A stretch of 64,000 nt of DNA from Bowmanella denitrificans. Its GTDB lineage: Bacteria; Pseudomonadota; Gammaproteobacteria; Enterobacterales; Alteromonadaceae. Position numbers and translations under genes: made by a program. Below, one piece after another: positions 1-9,551 of this stretch (within the stretch, counting starts at the first letter, position 1; every line of letters starts with the position of its first letter). Location: contig NZ_PEBU01000007.1 in assembly GCF_002887595.1 (NCBI RefSeq), positions 1 through 64,000 of the forward strand. Reading direction: 5' to 3'. The notes under the pieces are model-generated. The model ran no database searches and had not been told where the DNA came from. It saw only the letters and a list, made by a program, of their open reading frames with translations.

Positions 1-50
1 CACAGCATGATCAGCTCGTCAATTGGTCTGACAAATCAAGTCGAGGTTGC

Positions 51-356
51 TCAAATAATGTTCGTGATCTCACCCTGATGTAAGTCTGCTGAGGATAATG
101 CCTCAAGATCGTAACTAACCAATTGTTTATTCAGACATTCTTCCAGAAAATTCTTGTAGATTTCACTGCGCTTATCGCCAATAAAATGATTGCCATTTTC
201 GGAATAGTAATACTCAGTATCCAAGTAACTTAGTTTTTCAATTTCAGCCCTGGCTTCACTAAGCTTATGGATGTCTAAAGTCTGACCACAGGTAAAATGT
301 TCTGATGCACTAGCAACCCCAGCAACAATCAAAAGTCCAATAAATAATGTTTTCAA
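51..356 (-). CDS. small exported protein of unknown function
   Basis: 101 residues starting with TTG at 356; AAGGA lies about 8 nt upstream and supports this unusual start. The first 18 or so residues (MKTLFIGLLIVAGVASA) form a typical Sec signal peptide with a probable cleavage site after ASA. The mature part is about 83 residues, charged, with two cysteines (FTCGQ and EECLN) that could form a disulfide in the periplasm. I do not recognise a family. It lies downstream of ppsA in the same direction but behind a terminator, so it is probably transcribed separately. Confidence 0.6.
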   Translation of the reverse strand: MKTLFIGLLIVAGVASASEHFTCGQTLDIHKLSEARAEIEKLSYLDTEYYYSENGNHFIGDKRSEIYKNFLEECLNKQLVSYDLEALSSADLHQGEITNII

Positions 357-584
357 AAGCCAATCCTTGACACTTAACCAATGACGGCAGCGAGGTAAAA
401 AATTCCGCGACCTTTACTTAACTGTGGGTTTGAGCAACTTTCAGCTAATGAGCTGAATATGAACGAAAGCGGGGTGACAAACTTAAATACAGGTTGCATA
501 AAACCTTCCTTGTTGATGTTTAATTCCATTCCTCTACTTCCATTACTGAGGAAATGTAACTGTGGCATGTTATTTTTAAATGTC

Positions 585-613
585 AAAAAAAAACCGCAAT
601 CGTCAGATTGCGG
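585..613 (-). terminator. rho-independent terminator of ppsA
   Basis: Stem CCGCAAT / ATTGCGG (594-600 and 607-613) with a 6-nt loop, followed on the minus strand by nine T residues (complement of the A-run 585-593). It begins 31 nt after the ppsA stop codon. Short reading frames that cross it on both strands are probably not genes. Confidence 0.9.
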
Positions 614-644
614 CTTTTCCAGAATATCAGCAGAACAGTGAGGA

Positions 645-3020
645 TTATATTCCGTGCTTCTCACCCAGGTACAACCAGGTGTCCACCACGGTATCCGGAT
701 TCAATGACACGCTGTCAATACCTTGTTCAACCAACCAGGCAGCCAGGTCTTCATGATCAGACGGCCCCTGGCCACAAATACCCACGTACTTGCCACGGGC
801 CTTTGCCGCCTTTATGGCCATCGCCAGCAAGGCTTTCACCGCTTCATTACGTTCATCGAACAAATGTGCAATCAGACCGGAGTCGCGATCCAATCCCAGG
901 GTTAACTGAGTCAGGTCGTTGGAGCCGATAGAGAAGCCATCAAAGATATCCAGGAACTTGTCTGCCAGCAGGGCATTGGATGGCAGTTCACACATCATAA
1001 TCACCCGCAGGCCATTTTCCCCTTGCTTCAGACCCTGCTCCGCCAGAAGTTCAATCACCTTACGGCCTTCTTCCAGGGTACGGACAAACGGAATCATCAC
1101 TTCCACATTGGTCAGGTCCATCTGATTGCGTACCCGTTTAATGGCTTCACATTCCAGTGCGAAACATTCACGGAAATCTTCAGATACATAACGGCTGGCA
1201 CCACGGAAGCCCAGCATAGGGTTCTCTTCGTGCGGCTCATACTGATAACCGCCCACCAGGTTAAAGTACTCGTTAGACTTAAAGTCTGACATACGTACAA
1301 TCACTTTCTCTGGCGAGAAGGCCGCAGCAATAGTGGAAATACCTTCAACCAACTTCTGAATGTAGAATTCACGGGGTGACTCGTAACCCGCCATCATTTC
1401 ATCGATTTCGGTTTTGACCTCATCGGGCTGGGATGCATAGTTAAGCAACGCTTTAGGGTGCACACCGATCATGCGGTTAATGATAAATTCCAGCCTGGCC
1501 AGCCCGACACCGGCGTGCGGCAAACGGCCAAAGTCGAAAGCCCGATCCGGGTTGCCTACGTTCATCATGATTTTCAGCGGCAAATCGGGCATAGCATCGA
1601 TACGGGAGGTCACCACATCAAACTCCAGCACATCGCCATAGATGTAGCCGGTATCGCCTTCGGCGCAGGACACTGTGACCTTATCACCGGTTTGAATGCT
1701 GTCGGTGGCATTACCACAGCCGACCACGGCCGGAATACCCAGTTCACGGGCAATGATGGCTGCATGACAGGTACGACCGCCACGGTTGGTGACAATGGCG
1801 GAGGCCTTTTTCATAATCGGCTCCCAGTCTGGATCGGTCATATCCGTCACCAACACGTCTCCTGGCTGGATCTTGTCCATTTCTTCAATGGATGCCAGTA
1901 CTTTAGCCACACCGCTACCTATCTTATGACCAATGGCGCGGCCTTCACACACCACATTGGCCTTGCCTTTAAGGTGGAAGCGTTCAATGGTTTGTGCATC
2001 TTCACGGCTACGTACCGTCTCAGGACGGGCCTGAACGATATAGAGCTTGCCATCCACGCCATCTTTGGCCCATTCAATATCCATGGGGCGCTTGTAATGC
2101 TGTTCGATAATCTGGGCTTGTTTCGCCAGTTCCATAACTTCGGTGTCAGACAAGGAGAAACGATGACTGTCATTGTGCTCCACATCGACAATCTCGACTT
2201 GCTTGCCGTGGCCCACGTCAGTGGAATAGATCATCTTCTTAAGCTTGCTACCCAGGTTACGACGCACCACGGCAGGCTTGCCTTTATCCAGAGTTGGTTT
2301 GTGCACATAGAATTCGTCCGGGTTGACAGCCCCCTGCACCACCATCTCACCCAAGCCATAGGAGGAGGTGATAAATACCACATCTTCAAAGCCGGATTCA
2401 GTATCAATGGTGAACATCACGCCAGAGGAGGCACAGTCAGAGCGTACCATGCGCTGAATACCTGCAGACAACGCCACGCCTTTGTGGTCATAGCCCTGAT
2501 GCACCCGGTAGGAAATGGCACGGTCATTAAACAATGACGCAAACACATGCTTGATAGCCGTCATCACGGCATCCAGCCCTTTAACGTTCAGGAAGGTTTC
2601 TTGCTGACCGGCGAAAGACGCATCGGGCATATCTTCGGCGGTAGCGGAAGAGCGCACCGCAAACGACGCTTCACCACCGGCCTCCTGCTCAAGTTGTTCA
2701 AACGCGGCCTTGATGGCGTCTTCCAACTCTGACTGGAACGGCGTGTCAATAATCCACTGACGGATTTCACTACCAGTTCTGGCCAGTGCGTTAACATCAT
2801 CCACATCCAAGGCATCCAGAACGTCGTGAATGCGTTGATTCAGCCCACTTTGTTCCAGAAATTCGTTAAAGGCGTCTGCTGTTGTCGCAAAGCCCCCTGG
2901 GACCATCACACCGGCATTGGCCAGGTTGGAAATCATTTCTCCTAAAGAGGCATTTTTGCCCCCTACCCGTTCCACATCATGCATGCCTAACTGCTGATAC
3001 CACAAAACGTATTTCTGCAC
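645..3020 (-). CDS. ppsA: phosphoenolpyruvate synthase
   Basis: Converts pyruvate, ATP and water to PEP, AMP and phosphate in gluconeogenesis. The reading frame opens at a TTG at 3062, but the GTG at 3020 (protein starting VQKYVLWYQ) has GGAGG 8 nt upstream and gives 791 residues, almost exactly the E. coli length, so I place the start there. Visible are the N-terminal PEP/pyruvate-binding domain ([30 protein letters not shown]), the swivelling phosphohistidine domain with [18 protein letters not shown], and the C-terminal TIM-barrel PEP-utilising domain ([22 protein letters not shown]). It is divergent from its regulator ppsR, and the shared intergenic region carries a HexR-like dyad. Confidence 0.97.
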   Translation of the reverse strand: MQKYVLWYQQLGMHDVERVGGKNASLGEMISNLANAGVMVPGGFATTADAFNEFLEQSGLNQRIHDVLDALDVDDVNALARTGSEIRQWIIDTPFQSELEDAIKAAFEQLEQEAGGEASFAVRSSATAEDMPDASFAGQQETFLNVKGLDAVMTAIKHVFASLFNDRAISYRVHQGYDHKGVALSAGIQRMVRSDCASSGVMFTIDTESGFEDVVFITSSYGLGEMVVQGAVNPDEFYVHKPTLDKGKPAVVRRNLGSKLKKMIYSTDVGHGKQVEIVDVEHNDSHRFSLSDTEVMELAKQAQIIEQHYKRPMDIEWAKDGVDGKLYIVQARPETVRSREDAQTIERFHLKGKANVVCEGRAIGHKIGSGVAKVLASIEEMDKIQPGDVLVTDMTDPDWEPIMKKASAIVTNRGGRTCHAAIIARELGIPAVVGCGNATDSIQTGDKVTVSCAEGDTGYIYGDVLEFDVVTSRIDAMPDLPLKIMMNVGNPDRAFDFGRLPHAGVGLARLEFIINRMIGVHPKALLNYASQPDEVKTEIDEMMAGYESPREFYIQKLVEGISTIAAAFSPEKVIVRMSDFKSNEYFNLVGGYQYEPHEENPMLGFRGASRYVSEDFRECFALECEAIKRVRNQMDLTNVEVMIPFVRTLEEGRKVIELLAEQGLKQGENGLRVIMMCELPSNALLADKFLDIFDGFSIGSNDLTQLTLGLDRDSGLIAHLFDERNEAVKALLAMAIKAAKARGKYVGICGQGPSDHEDLAAWLVEQGIDSVSLNPDTVVDTWLYLGEKHGI

Positions 3021-3145
3021 CGCGAATGCCTCCGAATTAGCATGTTTTTCAAATCGCCCCAATCCCTTAAGTAATTTGGGCTGCTGGCTTTTTTCGCAGA
3101 GGATTTTAGAATGTCGGTAATAAAAAAGTAAAACTTTATTTATTT

Positions 3146-3162
3146 TCGTAATAAATTTACGA
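3146..3162. promoter_or_regulatory. HexR-like operator between ppsA and ppsR
   Basis: The site TCGTAATAAATTTACGA has perfect 6-bp arms TCGTAA / TTACGA around TAAAT. It resembles the HexR consensus reported for gammaproteobacteria (TGTAAT-www-ATTACA, about 12 of 15 positions). ppsA is a known HexR target in Shewanella and relatives. The match and location are seen; the identity of the regulator is inferred. Confidence 0.45.
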
Positions 3163-3180
3163 CATTGTTAAGGAGTTGTT

Positions 3181-3993
3181 GTGCGCACCGCATTTTATAT
3201 TTCCGATGGCACTGCCATTACCTCTGAGGTGTTCGGCCACGCCTTACTCTCGCTGTTCCCTGTAGAATTCAACCATATCACCATACCTTTCGTGGAAACT
3301 TCTGAGCAGGCAGAGAAAGTAAATAGCAAGATTGCCAAGATTTTCAAGGAAACAGGTGAAAGACCTTTGGTGTTTTATACCATCGTCAATCTCGATGTGC
3401 GGGAAATCATTTCCAATTCGGTCGGGATTAATTACAACTTTCTCGACCAATTTGTCGCCCCTTTGGAGAAAGTGTTGGGTATTCCGGCTAAGCCAGAAAA
3501 ACACCGTACTCACAGTATCCATGAAAAAACCTACGATATTCGTATTGAAGCGGTTAACTACGCGCTGGCAAATGACGACGGCGCGAATCTGGATAACTAT
3601 GGAGAAGCGGATATCATCCTGGTCGGGGTATCCCGTTCGGGTAAGACACCCACCAGCCTATATCTGGCGCTGCAATACGGCATTAAAGCTGCTAACTATC
3701 CATTTACTGAAGATGATATGGGCGACATGCTTAAACTGCCGGCCAGGCTCAGGCATTTTAAGAGTAAATTGTTTGGGCTGACCATTGCGCCAGAACGCTT
3801 GCATCAGATTCGCTCTGAGCGCCGTGCCAATAGCCGCTATGCGTCTATGCGCCAATGCAGAATGGAATTAAGGGAAGTAGAAAACCTGTATCGCCGGGAG
3901 TCGATTCCGTTTCTGAACAGTACCAAGTTTTCGGTGGAGGAAATTTCGGCCAAAATTCTGGCCGAAACGGGCTTACAGCGTAAGAAATACTAA
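3181..3993 (+). CDS. ppsR: PEP synthase regulatory protein (bifunctional kinase/phosphotransferase)
   Basis: 270-residue DUF299 protein. The family inactivates PEP synthase by ADP-dependent phosphorylation of a threonine next to the catalytic histidine, and reactivates it by Pi-dependent dephosphorylation. The P-loop GVSRSGKTPTSLYLA is intact at about residues 150-165, and the conserved C-terminal segment RRANSRYASMRQCRMEL is present. The GTG start at 3181 is preceded by AAGGAG with good spacing. Its divergent position next to ppsA fits a partner role. Length is typical for the family (about 270). Confidence 0.96.
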   Translation: MRTAFYISDGTAITSEVFGHALLSLFPVEFNHITIPFVETSEQAEKVNSKIAKIFKETGERPLVFYTIVNLDVREIISNSVGINYNFLDQFVAPLEKVLGIPAKPEKHRTHSIHEKTYDIRIEAVNYALANDDGANLDNYGEADIILVGVSRSGKTPTSLYLALQYGIKAANYPFTEDDMGDMLKLPARLRHFKSKLFGLTIAPERLHQIRSERRANSRYASMRQCRMELREVENLYRRESIPFLNSTKFSVEEISAKILAETGLQRKKY

Positions 3994-4019
3994 AGCATGT
4001 GATGAGTGAACTTTGGTGC

Positions 4020-4050
4020 TGGAGGTGCCGGACTTAAGTCCGACCCTCCA
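4020..4050. repeat. REP-like imperfect palindrome between convergent genes
   Basis: Core CGGACTTAAGTCCG (4029-4042) is a perfect 14-bp palindrome, extended by outer arms TGGAGG and CCTCCA with a small bulge. It lies between the convergent ppsR and DAHP synthase genes. No T-run follows on either strand, so it is a poor intrinsic terminator. The GGACTTAAGTCC core is reminiscent of REP elements dispersed by RAYT transposases, but there is only one copy in this window. Confidence 0.5.
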
Positions 4051-4118
4051 CAGGCGGTAATGCAAGCTAACAACAGATGGCTGGTCGCCAATTGTTAAAC
4101 TGTGCAGCACCTATCTCG

Positions 4119-5465
4119 TCACACATCTTTTTTCAGGTGATCTGCCACTAAAAATGCCAGTTCAAGCACCTGGTCGGCATTCAAACGCGGGTCGCACTGA
4201 GTCTGATAACACTGTCCTAAGTCGGCCTCGCCAATACCATAAGCACCACCTACGCATTCGGTAACATGCTGGCCGGTCATTTCCAGGTGGATGCCACCGG
4301 CATGCGTTCCTTCGGCACGGTGTGCCTGGAAGAAGTGTTGAATCTCCCTGAAGATATCGTCAAAGTTACGGGTCTTATAACCGCTGGAAGCCTTAACGGT
4401 GTTACCATGCATAGGATCTGAGCTCCATACCACATGACGGCCTTCCTGTTTGACCCTGCGCAGCAACGCTGGCAGTTTATCACCCAGATTATTGGCCCCC
4501 ATACGGGTAATCAGGGTTAAACGCCCGGCTTCATTTTTCGGGTTTAATGCGTCAATTAAACGAATCAGCTCATCGTCCTGCATGGAAGGCCCGATCTTCA
4601 CGCCGATGGGATTATGAATACCGCGGAAGAACTCAACATGAGCGTGATCCAACTGGCGGGTGCGCTCACCTATCCATAGCATGTGTGCAGAGCAGTTATA
4701 CCACTTGCCGGTCAGAGTATCATTGCGGGTCAGGGCCTGCTCATAGTTAAGCAGCAGTGCCTCATGTGAGGTAAACAATGAGGTTTCGTGTAATTCACGA
4801 TGATTAGCCGAATTGATGCCGATGACTTCCATAAAGGACAAGGCATCCTGAATGCGTCGGGTCATCTCCTGGTAACGTTCTTTTTGCGGATTGTTTTCCA
4901 GAAATGCCATATTCCAACGCTGAATCTGATGCAGATCAGCCAGACCACCCTGGGCAAATGCACGCAGCAAGTTTAATGTCGCAGCAGAGCGATGGTACGC
5001 TTCAATCATGCGCTCTGGATTGGGCTGGCGCGATGCTTCGGTAAACTCAAAACTGTTGATAATGTCGCCACGGTAACTCGGCAGAGATACGCCATCAATG
5101 GTCTCAAAATTATCAGAACGCGGTTTGGCATATTGACCCGCCATGCGTGCCACTTTAGTGACCGGACAGCGTCCTGCAAAGGTCAGGACAATGGCCATCT
5201 GCAAGATGACTTTGAAGGTATCACGTATTTTGGGTGCGTTGAATTCATCAAAAGATTCCGCGCAATCGCCACCTTGCAGTAAAAAACCTTTACCTTGGGC
5301 AACCTCTCCCAACTGTCTAAACAACTCACGCGTCTCGGCTGCAAATACCAGCGGCGGGTATTTGGCCAGGCGTTTCTCTGCATCTTCTAGCTGTTGTTTA
5401 TTTTCATAGGTGGGCTGCTGCAGAATCGGCAGCTGGCGCCAACTATCGGGTTGCCATTGTGTCAC
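4119..5465 (-). CDS. 3-deoxy-7-phosphoheptulonate synthase, class II
   Basis: First enzyme of the shikimate pathway: condenses PEP and erythrose 4-phosphate to DAHP. The sequence is of the plant/actinobacterial class II type: QGGDCAESF, the substrate-binding segment [19 protein letters not shown], and [10 protein letters not shown] with [15 protein letters not shown] near the C terminus. The open frame extends to a TTG at 5555, but the GTG at 5465 ([13 protein letters not shown], matching the usual family N terminus) has AGGA 7 nt upstream and gives 448 residues, the usual length. Most enteric relatives use only class I enzymes. It stands alone here, between ppsR and the importer operon. Confidence 0.94.
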   Translation of the reverse strand: MTQWQPDSWRQLPILQQPTYENKQQLEDAEKRLAKYPPLVFAAETRELFRQLGEVAQGKGFLLQGGDCAESFDEFNAPKIRDTFKVILQMAIVLTFAGRCPVTKVARMAGQYAKPRSDNFETIDGVSLPSYRGDIINSFEFTEASRQPNPERMIEAYHRSAATLNLLRAFAQGGLADLHQIQRWNMAFLENNPQKERYQEMTRRIQDALSFMEVIGINSANHRELHETSLFTSHEALLLNYEQALTRNDTLTGKWYNCSAHMLWIGERTRQLDHAHVEFFRGIHNPIGVKIGPSMQDDELIRLIDALNPKNEAGRLTLITRMGANNLGDKLPALLRRVKQEGRHVVWSSDPMHGNTVKASSGYKTRNFDDIFREIQHFFQAHRAEGTHAGGIHLEMTGQHVTECVGGAYGIGEADLGQCYQTQCDPRLNADQVLELAFLVADHLKKDV

Positions 5466-5579
5466 TGAGTTTCCTTTTTTGCTTTGCACCATGTGGCGCG
5501 GAATTGCGCCCATTTCGCAACCCTGAAACTTACGAGTTATGAAAGAAAATTTCAATGACCAATTAGACTATAAAAGCGA

Positions 5580-6317
5580 TTACAGGTAGGTTTGTATTAG
5601 TCTATTTTGTTCTGAGTCTGTACAGATTCGTATACCGCACTGAAAAATCTGTGTCAGTGTGGTTTCATTCAAGACATCTTGCTGACTACCATCGGCAACC
5701 AGCCGCCCTTCAGACATCAGCCAAATGCGATGGCCGTACATCTGCGCCAGATTTAACTGATGATGGCTAACAACCAGCATATTGCCCATGTCAGCCAGTG
5801 TCACCAGCAGTTGGCAAAGCCGGTGTTGGTGTGCAAAATCCAAGCCCTGCACGGGTTCATCCATCAGTATCAGCGCCCGTCCGGATGTGATGGCCGGCCA
5901 GAGTTGCATCAAGGTGCGACAGATCTGCACCCGGCGCTGTTCCCCGCCAGAGAGGGTATTCAGTGGCCTCGATAAAAACTGCCGGATTTCAAGCGCTTGT
6001 TCCAACAGCTCAGGAATGCCAAGCTGCGGTGCATAAAAAGTCAGACACTCTTTAACCGACAGCGCAAAAGCGGTTTGCAGATTTTGTTCCATCAGAGTAC
6101 GCACACCGGCCAGCGCTGGCGGCGAGTAGTCGCCAAGGTATCGACCATTTAACCGTACCTGACCAACCTGTGGTTGCAGAATACCGGCCAGAACCATCAG
6201 CAGCGTGGACTTCCCAGCGCCATTCGGCCCCAGCAGATGAACAAACCGCCCCGCTGGCAGTACCAGTTCAATGTCCTTAAGACGCTTCGACAACTGCAGT
6301 TGTGTGGCTTCCAGCAT
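5580..6317 (-). CDS. btuD: vitamin B12/cobalamin ABC transporter ATP-binding protein
   Basis: ATPase subunit of a FecCD/BtuCD-type importer on the cytoplasmic face of the inner membrane. 245 residues with Walker A GPNGAGKST, Q-loop, signature LSGGEQRR, Walker B ALILMDEP and a switch His in VVSHHQLN. Its start lies one nucleotide after the permease stop codon, so the two are co-translated. The assignment to B12 rather than haem or a siderophore rests on resemblance to BtuD and on the short, BtuD-like length; the substrate is inferred. No periplasmic binding protein (BtuF) is encoded nearby. Confidence 0.8.
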   Translation of the reverse strand: MLEATQLQLSKRLKDIELVLPAGRFVHLLGPNGAGKSTLLMVLAGILQPQVGQVRLNGRYLGDYSPPALAGVRTLMEQNLQTAFALSVKECLTFYAPQLGIPELLEQALEIRQFLSRPLNTLSGGEQRRVQICRTLMQLWPAITSGRALILMDEPVQGLDFAHQHRLCQLLVTLADMGNMLVVSHHQLNLAQMYGHRIWLMSEGRLVADGSQQDVLNETTLTQIFQCGIRICTDSEQNRLIQTYL

Positions 6318-6318
6318 C

Positions 6319-7278
6319 TCAGTGTTTCGCCAGTCTGATTACAGAATAAAGAAACACCGGACCACCTAAGGTGGCAGTCAGCATCGATACTGGCACCGCC
6401 ACACCGCCAAATGCGCCGGATACCCACACTACCATCAGCAACAGAATGGCTCCGGTCATGGCCGATGCCGGCAAAATAAAGCGATTGTCATGACCAAACA
6501 GATTCCTCAATAAATGGGGTACCAATAAACCGATAAAAGCTATCGAACCGGCCAGTGATACCGCTATTCCCACCAGTAACGCACTAATCAGTAACATGCG
6601 GGGGTAAAAGGCTTTCACATCCAACCCGGCCACTTGCGCGGCCTGCCCGCCAAAATACAGCCAGTTCAGTGCCTGTCCTTGCATCATCGCATAGCCAATC
6701 AGTCCGCATACCGGCAGCAGGGTCAAGCTGACCAAAAGCAGATCTGCCTGATGCAGACTGCCCAGCAACCAAAAAGTCAGGTTTCGGAGTGACTGTGCAT
6801 CCGCCAGAAAATACAACCAGGCAATCACTCCCCCCCCTAGCGTGGAAATCGCAATACCGGCCAGAATAACGCCGGCACCGGAGTCCAGCCCTAAACGCCG
6901 GGCAATGGCATGAATTAAAAAAGTCGACTGCAAAGCGCCCAGAAAGCTGAACAACGGCAGCCCATAACTGGCAAAACCGGCCAGTGACGCTCCGCCCAGC
7001 AATAAGTAAATGGCCGCGAATAGACTGGCCCCACTGGTAATACCAATCAGACCAGGATCCGCCAGGGGATTTCTAAGCATTACCTGCAAGAGCGCCGAAC
7101 TGACGGCCAGACTGGCTCCCACCAAGATTGCACTGCCAACCAAAGGGAGCCGCAACTGCCAGAGGATCTGCTGATCAATCTGTGCATCAAGCTGCAGGCC
7201 ATTCACAGCGATACCGACGGACAGCGCTATCATTACCAACAGTAGCGCGACTAACATCCTGCGATCTGGTGTTAACAA
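6319..7278 (-). CDS. btuC: BtuC-type (FecCD family) ABC transporter permease
   Basis: Integral inner-membrane permease of about 319 residues with roughly 9-10 hydrophobic helices. FecCD hallmarks are present: RLPRxxx-like segment QLRLPLVGSAILVGASLA, NPLADPGLIGITSGA near the N terminus, and GSIAFIGLLVPHLLRNLFGHDNR toward the C terminus. The frame opens with TTG; an ATG at 7257 (MLVALLLVM) is an alternative start, and neither has a strong ribosome binding site. It lies 2 nt after the phosphatase gene and 1 nt before btuD, so all three form one operon. Confidence 0.82.
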   Translation of the reverse strand: MLTPDRRMLVALLLVMIALSVGIAVNGLQLDAQIDQQILWQLRLPLVGSAILVGASLAVSSALLQVMLRNPLADPGLIGITSGASLFAAIYLLLGGASLAGFASYGLPLFSFLGALQSTFLIHAIARRLGLDSGAGVILAGIAISTLGGGVIAWLYFLADAQSLRNLTFWLLGSLHQADLLLVSLTLLPVCGLIGYAMMQGQALNWLYFGGQAAQVAGLDVKAFYPRMLLISALLVGIAVSLAGSIAFIGLLVPHLLRNLFGHDNRFILPASAMTGAILLLMVVWVSGAFGGVAVPVSMLTATLGGPVFLYSVIRLAKH

Positions 7279-7280
7279 GG

Positions 7281-7748
7281 CTAACGTTTCGCTTTGCTTA
7301 ACAAAACTTCACAGCCTTGCTCAATCAGGTCAAGCACCAGTTCAAAGCCCTGACGGCCACCATAGTAAGGATCAGGTACTTCCAGTTCTTCCTGTTCGGT
7401 ATATTCAAGAAACAACTTTACCTTATGCTGATATTCCGCCGGACAACGTTCCTGCAGGTCACGCAGGTTGTGCTTGTCCATGGCCAGCACCAGGTCAAAA
7501 CGGGCAAAATCCTCATCCAGCACCGGCCGGGAGCGCTGCCCTTTAAAACTGTAACCGCGTGCCTGTCCAGCCTCGCGCGTACGTGCATCAGGTAAACTGC
7601 CTTTGTGATAAGGTGAGGTACCGGCAGAGTCTATCCGTATATTGCATTGCTGTTGCCGGGCCATGCCCGTCAGCACGGCATGCGCAGTAGGCGAACGACA
7701 CAAATTGCCAAGACAGACAAAAAGAACGGAGCTGATAGGTGCGTGCAT
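7281..7748 (-). CDS. low-molecular-weight protein tyrosine phosphatase
   Basis: 155-residue cytoplasmic phosphatase. The N-terminal P-loop CLGNLCRSPTAHAVL fits C-x5-R-S, and the general-acid loop DPYYGG is present near the C terminus, so the active site looks intact. It heads the btuC-btuD operon (2-nt gap). The ATG directly abuts the T-run of the htpX terminator and lacks a Shine-Dalgarno sequence, which is odd for a housekeeping enzyme. There are no exopolysaccharide tyrosine kinase genes nearby, so a Wzb-like role cannot be argued from context. Confidence 0.9.
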   Translation of the reverse strand: MHAPISSVLFVCLGNLCRSPTAHAVLTGMARQQQCNIRIDSAGTSPYHKGSLPDARTREAGQARGYSFKGQRSRPVLDEDFARFDLVLAMDKHNLRDLQERCPAEYQHKVKLFLEYTEQEELEVPDPYYGGRQGFELVLDLIEQGCEVLLSKAKR

Positions 7749-7778
7749 AAAAAATAATGGCCACTTGCGGTGGCCATT
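7749..7778 (-). terminator. terminator after htpX, abutting the next start codon
   Basis: Nine-bp perfect stem AATGGCCAC / GTGGCCATT (7756-7764 and 7770-7778) with a 5-nt loop, followed on the minus strand by ATTTTTT. The T-run ends at 7749 and the ATG of the phosphatase gene begins at 7748. Confidence 0.85.
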
Positions 7779-7816
7779 AGTCTGTCAGATTTGTATTTTC
7801 AGTCAACCGCCAGAAC

Positions 7817-8689
7817 TTAACGTCCTTGTTGAAGCGCCTGAATACGCTTCTCAAGAGGTGGGTGACTCAGAAACAGCTCTGCCATGGCCGATTTACCCCG
7901 AATACCAAAGGCCATCAGATTACCATCCAGGCGCGATTCCTGACTGAGCTTCAGGCGCTGCAGCGCGGCGATCATTTTATTACGCCCGACCAGGGACGCT
8001 GAGCCGGCATCAGCCCTGTATTCACGATAACGGCTAAAGCCCATAACAATAATGCTGGCCAAAATTCCAAAGACAATCTCCAGCACAAACACCACGGCAA
8101 AGTAGGCCAGACCGCCCAGTCCTCCGCCACTGTTATTGCTGCGTGTGGCATTATCAATCACATTGGCAATCACCCTGGCCAGGAATATCACAAAGGTATT
8201 CAACACGCCTTGCAGCAACGTCATGGTAACCATATCACCATTGGCAATGTGCGCCACTTCATGAGCCAGCACCGCTTCCACTTCATCCTGTTGCATGTTT
8301 TCCAGCAAACCGGTTGATACAGCGACCAGCGCGTTGTTGCGGTTAGCCCCTGTGGCAAAGGCATTCATATCCGGTGAATGATAAATAGCCACTTCAGGCA
8401 TACCAATACCGGACTGTTTTGCCAGACGACTAATGGTATTCACCAACCACTGCTCTGTATGGGTGGCTGGGCTGTCGATAACATGTGCACCCACTGAGCG
8501 TTTGGCAATCCATTTTGACATTAGCAATGAGATAAACGCACCACCAAAGCCAAACACGCTGGCAAACACCAGCAGTCCGCCCATGCCTCGCGGGTCAATA
8601 TTGAGGAAACTGAACACCAGGTTCATCACTATGCCCAGCACCAGCACAACGGCCAGGTTGGTTGCGACAAACAACAGTACACGTTTCAT
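7817..8689 (-). CDS. htpX: membrane-bound zinc metalloprotease HtpX
   Basis: 290-residue M48B protease of the inner membrane that degrades misfolded membrane proteins together with FtsH. It has two N-terminal transmembrane helices, the zinc motif HEVAH ([16 protein letters not shown]), two further helices after it, and the third-ligand region [13 protein letters not shown]. Length matches E. coli HtpX (about 293). ATG start with a GGAG-type ribosome binding site (TCTGGAGAC) upstream. The family is part of the heat-shock and envelope-stress response; a possible sigma-32 promoter lies just upstream. Confidence 0.97.
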   Translation of the reverse strand: MKRVLLFVATNLAVVLVLGIVMNLVFSFLNIDPRGMGGLLVFASVFGFGGAFISLLMSKWIAKRSVGAHVIDSPATHTEQWLVNTISRLAKQSGIGMPEVAIYHSPDMNAFATGANRNNALVAVSTGLLENMQQDEVEAVLAHEVAHIANGDMVTMTLLQGVLNTFVIFLARVIANVIDNATRSNNSGGGLGGLAYFAVVFVLEIVFGILASIIVMGFSRYREYRADAGSASLVGRNKMIAALQRLKLSQESRLDGNLMAFGIRGKSAMAELFLSHPPLEKRIQALQQGR

Positions 8690-8721
8690 AAAGTCTCCAG
8701 AAAGATTTGATCGCCCTTATT

Positions 8722-8746
8722 CTGTGGGCATCCCGGACTTTTTCAA
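8722..8746 (-). promoter_or_regulatory. possible sigma-32 promoter of htpX
   Basis: On the minus strand TTGAAA (complement of 8741-8746) is followed after a short spacer by GCCCACAG, compared with the heat-shock consensus CTTGAAA and CCCCATnT. The -10 match is partial and the spacing slightly short. htpX is a known heat-shock gene in E. coli. Confidence 0.3.
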
Positions 8747-8843
8747 TCTGCCAAAGTGTGAATATTTATGTCAACTTCCCATGACCTGGCTGGATTGAGC
8801 TTTTATACTACCGGCCCCTACCGCACTAAATTAAAAAAAGCCT

Positions 8844-9551
8844 ATGAAACTATTGATGTTAAGTAGCTCAAGGGAAGGTCAGCACGACTATTTGCAGACT
8901 GCCCGGGCAACGATCATGTCGCACCTGAACGGCATTCAGGACCTGTTGTTTGTACCCTTCGCCGGTGTCACGCTGAACTGGGACGACTATGTACAAAAAG
9001 TTCAGCAGGCCCTGCCCGACATCAGGGTGCAAGGTATTCATCGATATGCCGATGCTAAGCAGGCTGTGGAACAAGCTAAAGCGATTGCCGTAGGTGGTGG
9101 TAATACCTTTAATCTGCTGAATCAACTGTACCGTTTAGAACTGCTTGATGTTATTCGCGACAAAGTAGCCGCTGGTATGCCTTATATTGGCTGGAGCGCA
9201 GGCTCGAATATTTGTGGTGACAGCATTCGCACCACCAACGATATGCCCATTATTGAGCCGCCTTCCTTTTCTGCCTTAAAGCTGGTGCCCTTTCAGATTA
9301 ATCCGCACTATACAGACTACCAACCCCCTGGTCACAATGGTGAAACCCGGGCCCAGCGTCTGGCTGAGTTTATGGCACTCAATCCGCAGATGCCGGTTAT
9401 TGCCATCCGTGAAGGCAGTGCATTAGTGCGATTGGGTGACAAGCTGACCTTGCAAGGTCCGCATCCTGGCATAGTATTCTTAGGCGGTAAGCAACAGGAT
9501 ATTCAGCCTGCAGATGATCTTTCCGCTTTTCTAAGGAGTTCAGACCAATGA
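8844..9551 (+). CDS. pepE: dipeptidase E (alpha-aspartyl dipeptidase)
   Basis: 235-residue peptidase family S51 enzyme that hydrolyses dipeptides with N-terminal aspartate in the cytoplasm. The nucleophile elbow [13 protein letters not shown] holds the catalytic serine; [12 protein letters not shown], the conserved INPHYTDY segment and the downstream EGSALV are also present. Length agrees with E. coli PepE (229). Its TGA overlaps the ATG of upp (ATGA), so the two are translationally coupled. Confidence 0.95.
   Translation: MKLLMLSSSREGQHDYLQTARATIMSHLNGIQDLLFVPFAGVTLNWDDYVQKVQQALPDIRVQGIHRYADAKQAVEQAKAIAVGGGNTFNLLNQLYRLELLDVIRDKVAAGMPYIGWSAGSNICGDSIRTTNDMPIIEPPSFSALKLVPFQINPHYTDYQPPGHNGETRAQRLAEFMALNPQMPVIAIREGSALVRLGDKLTLQGPHPGIVFLGGKQQDIQPADDLSAFLRSSDQ

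Noticed and set aside
374-664. Overlapping short frames on both strands (about 96 aa minus, 60 aa plus) beside the ppsA terminator
   Set aside because: Both cross the terminator hairpin and have no ribosome binding site or recognisable composition.
1458-2537. 359-residue plus-strand frame antisense to ppsA
   Set aside because: Shadow of the codon bias of ppsA; the His-rich composition is typical of such frames.
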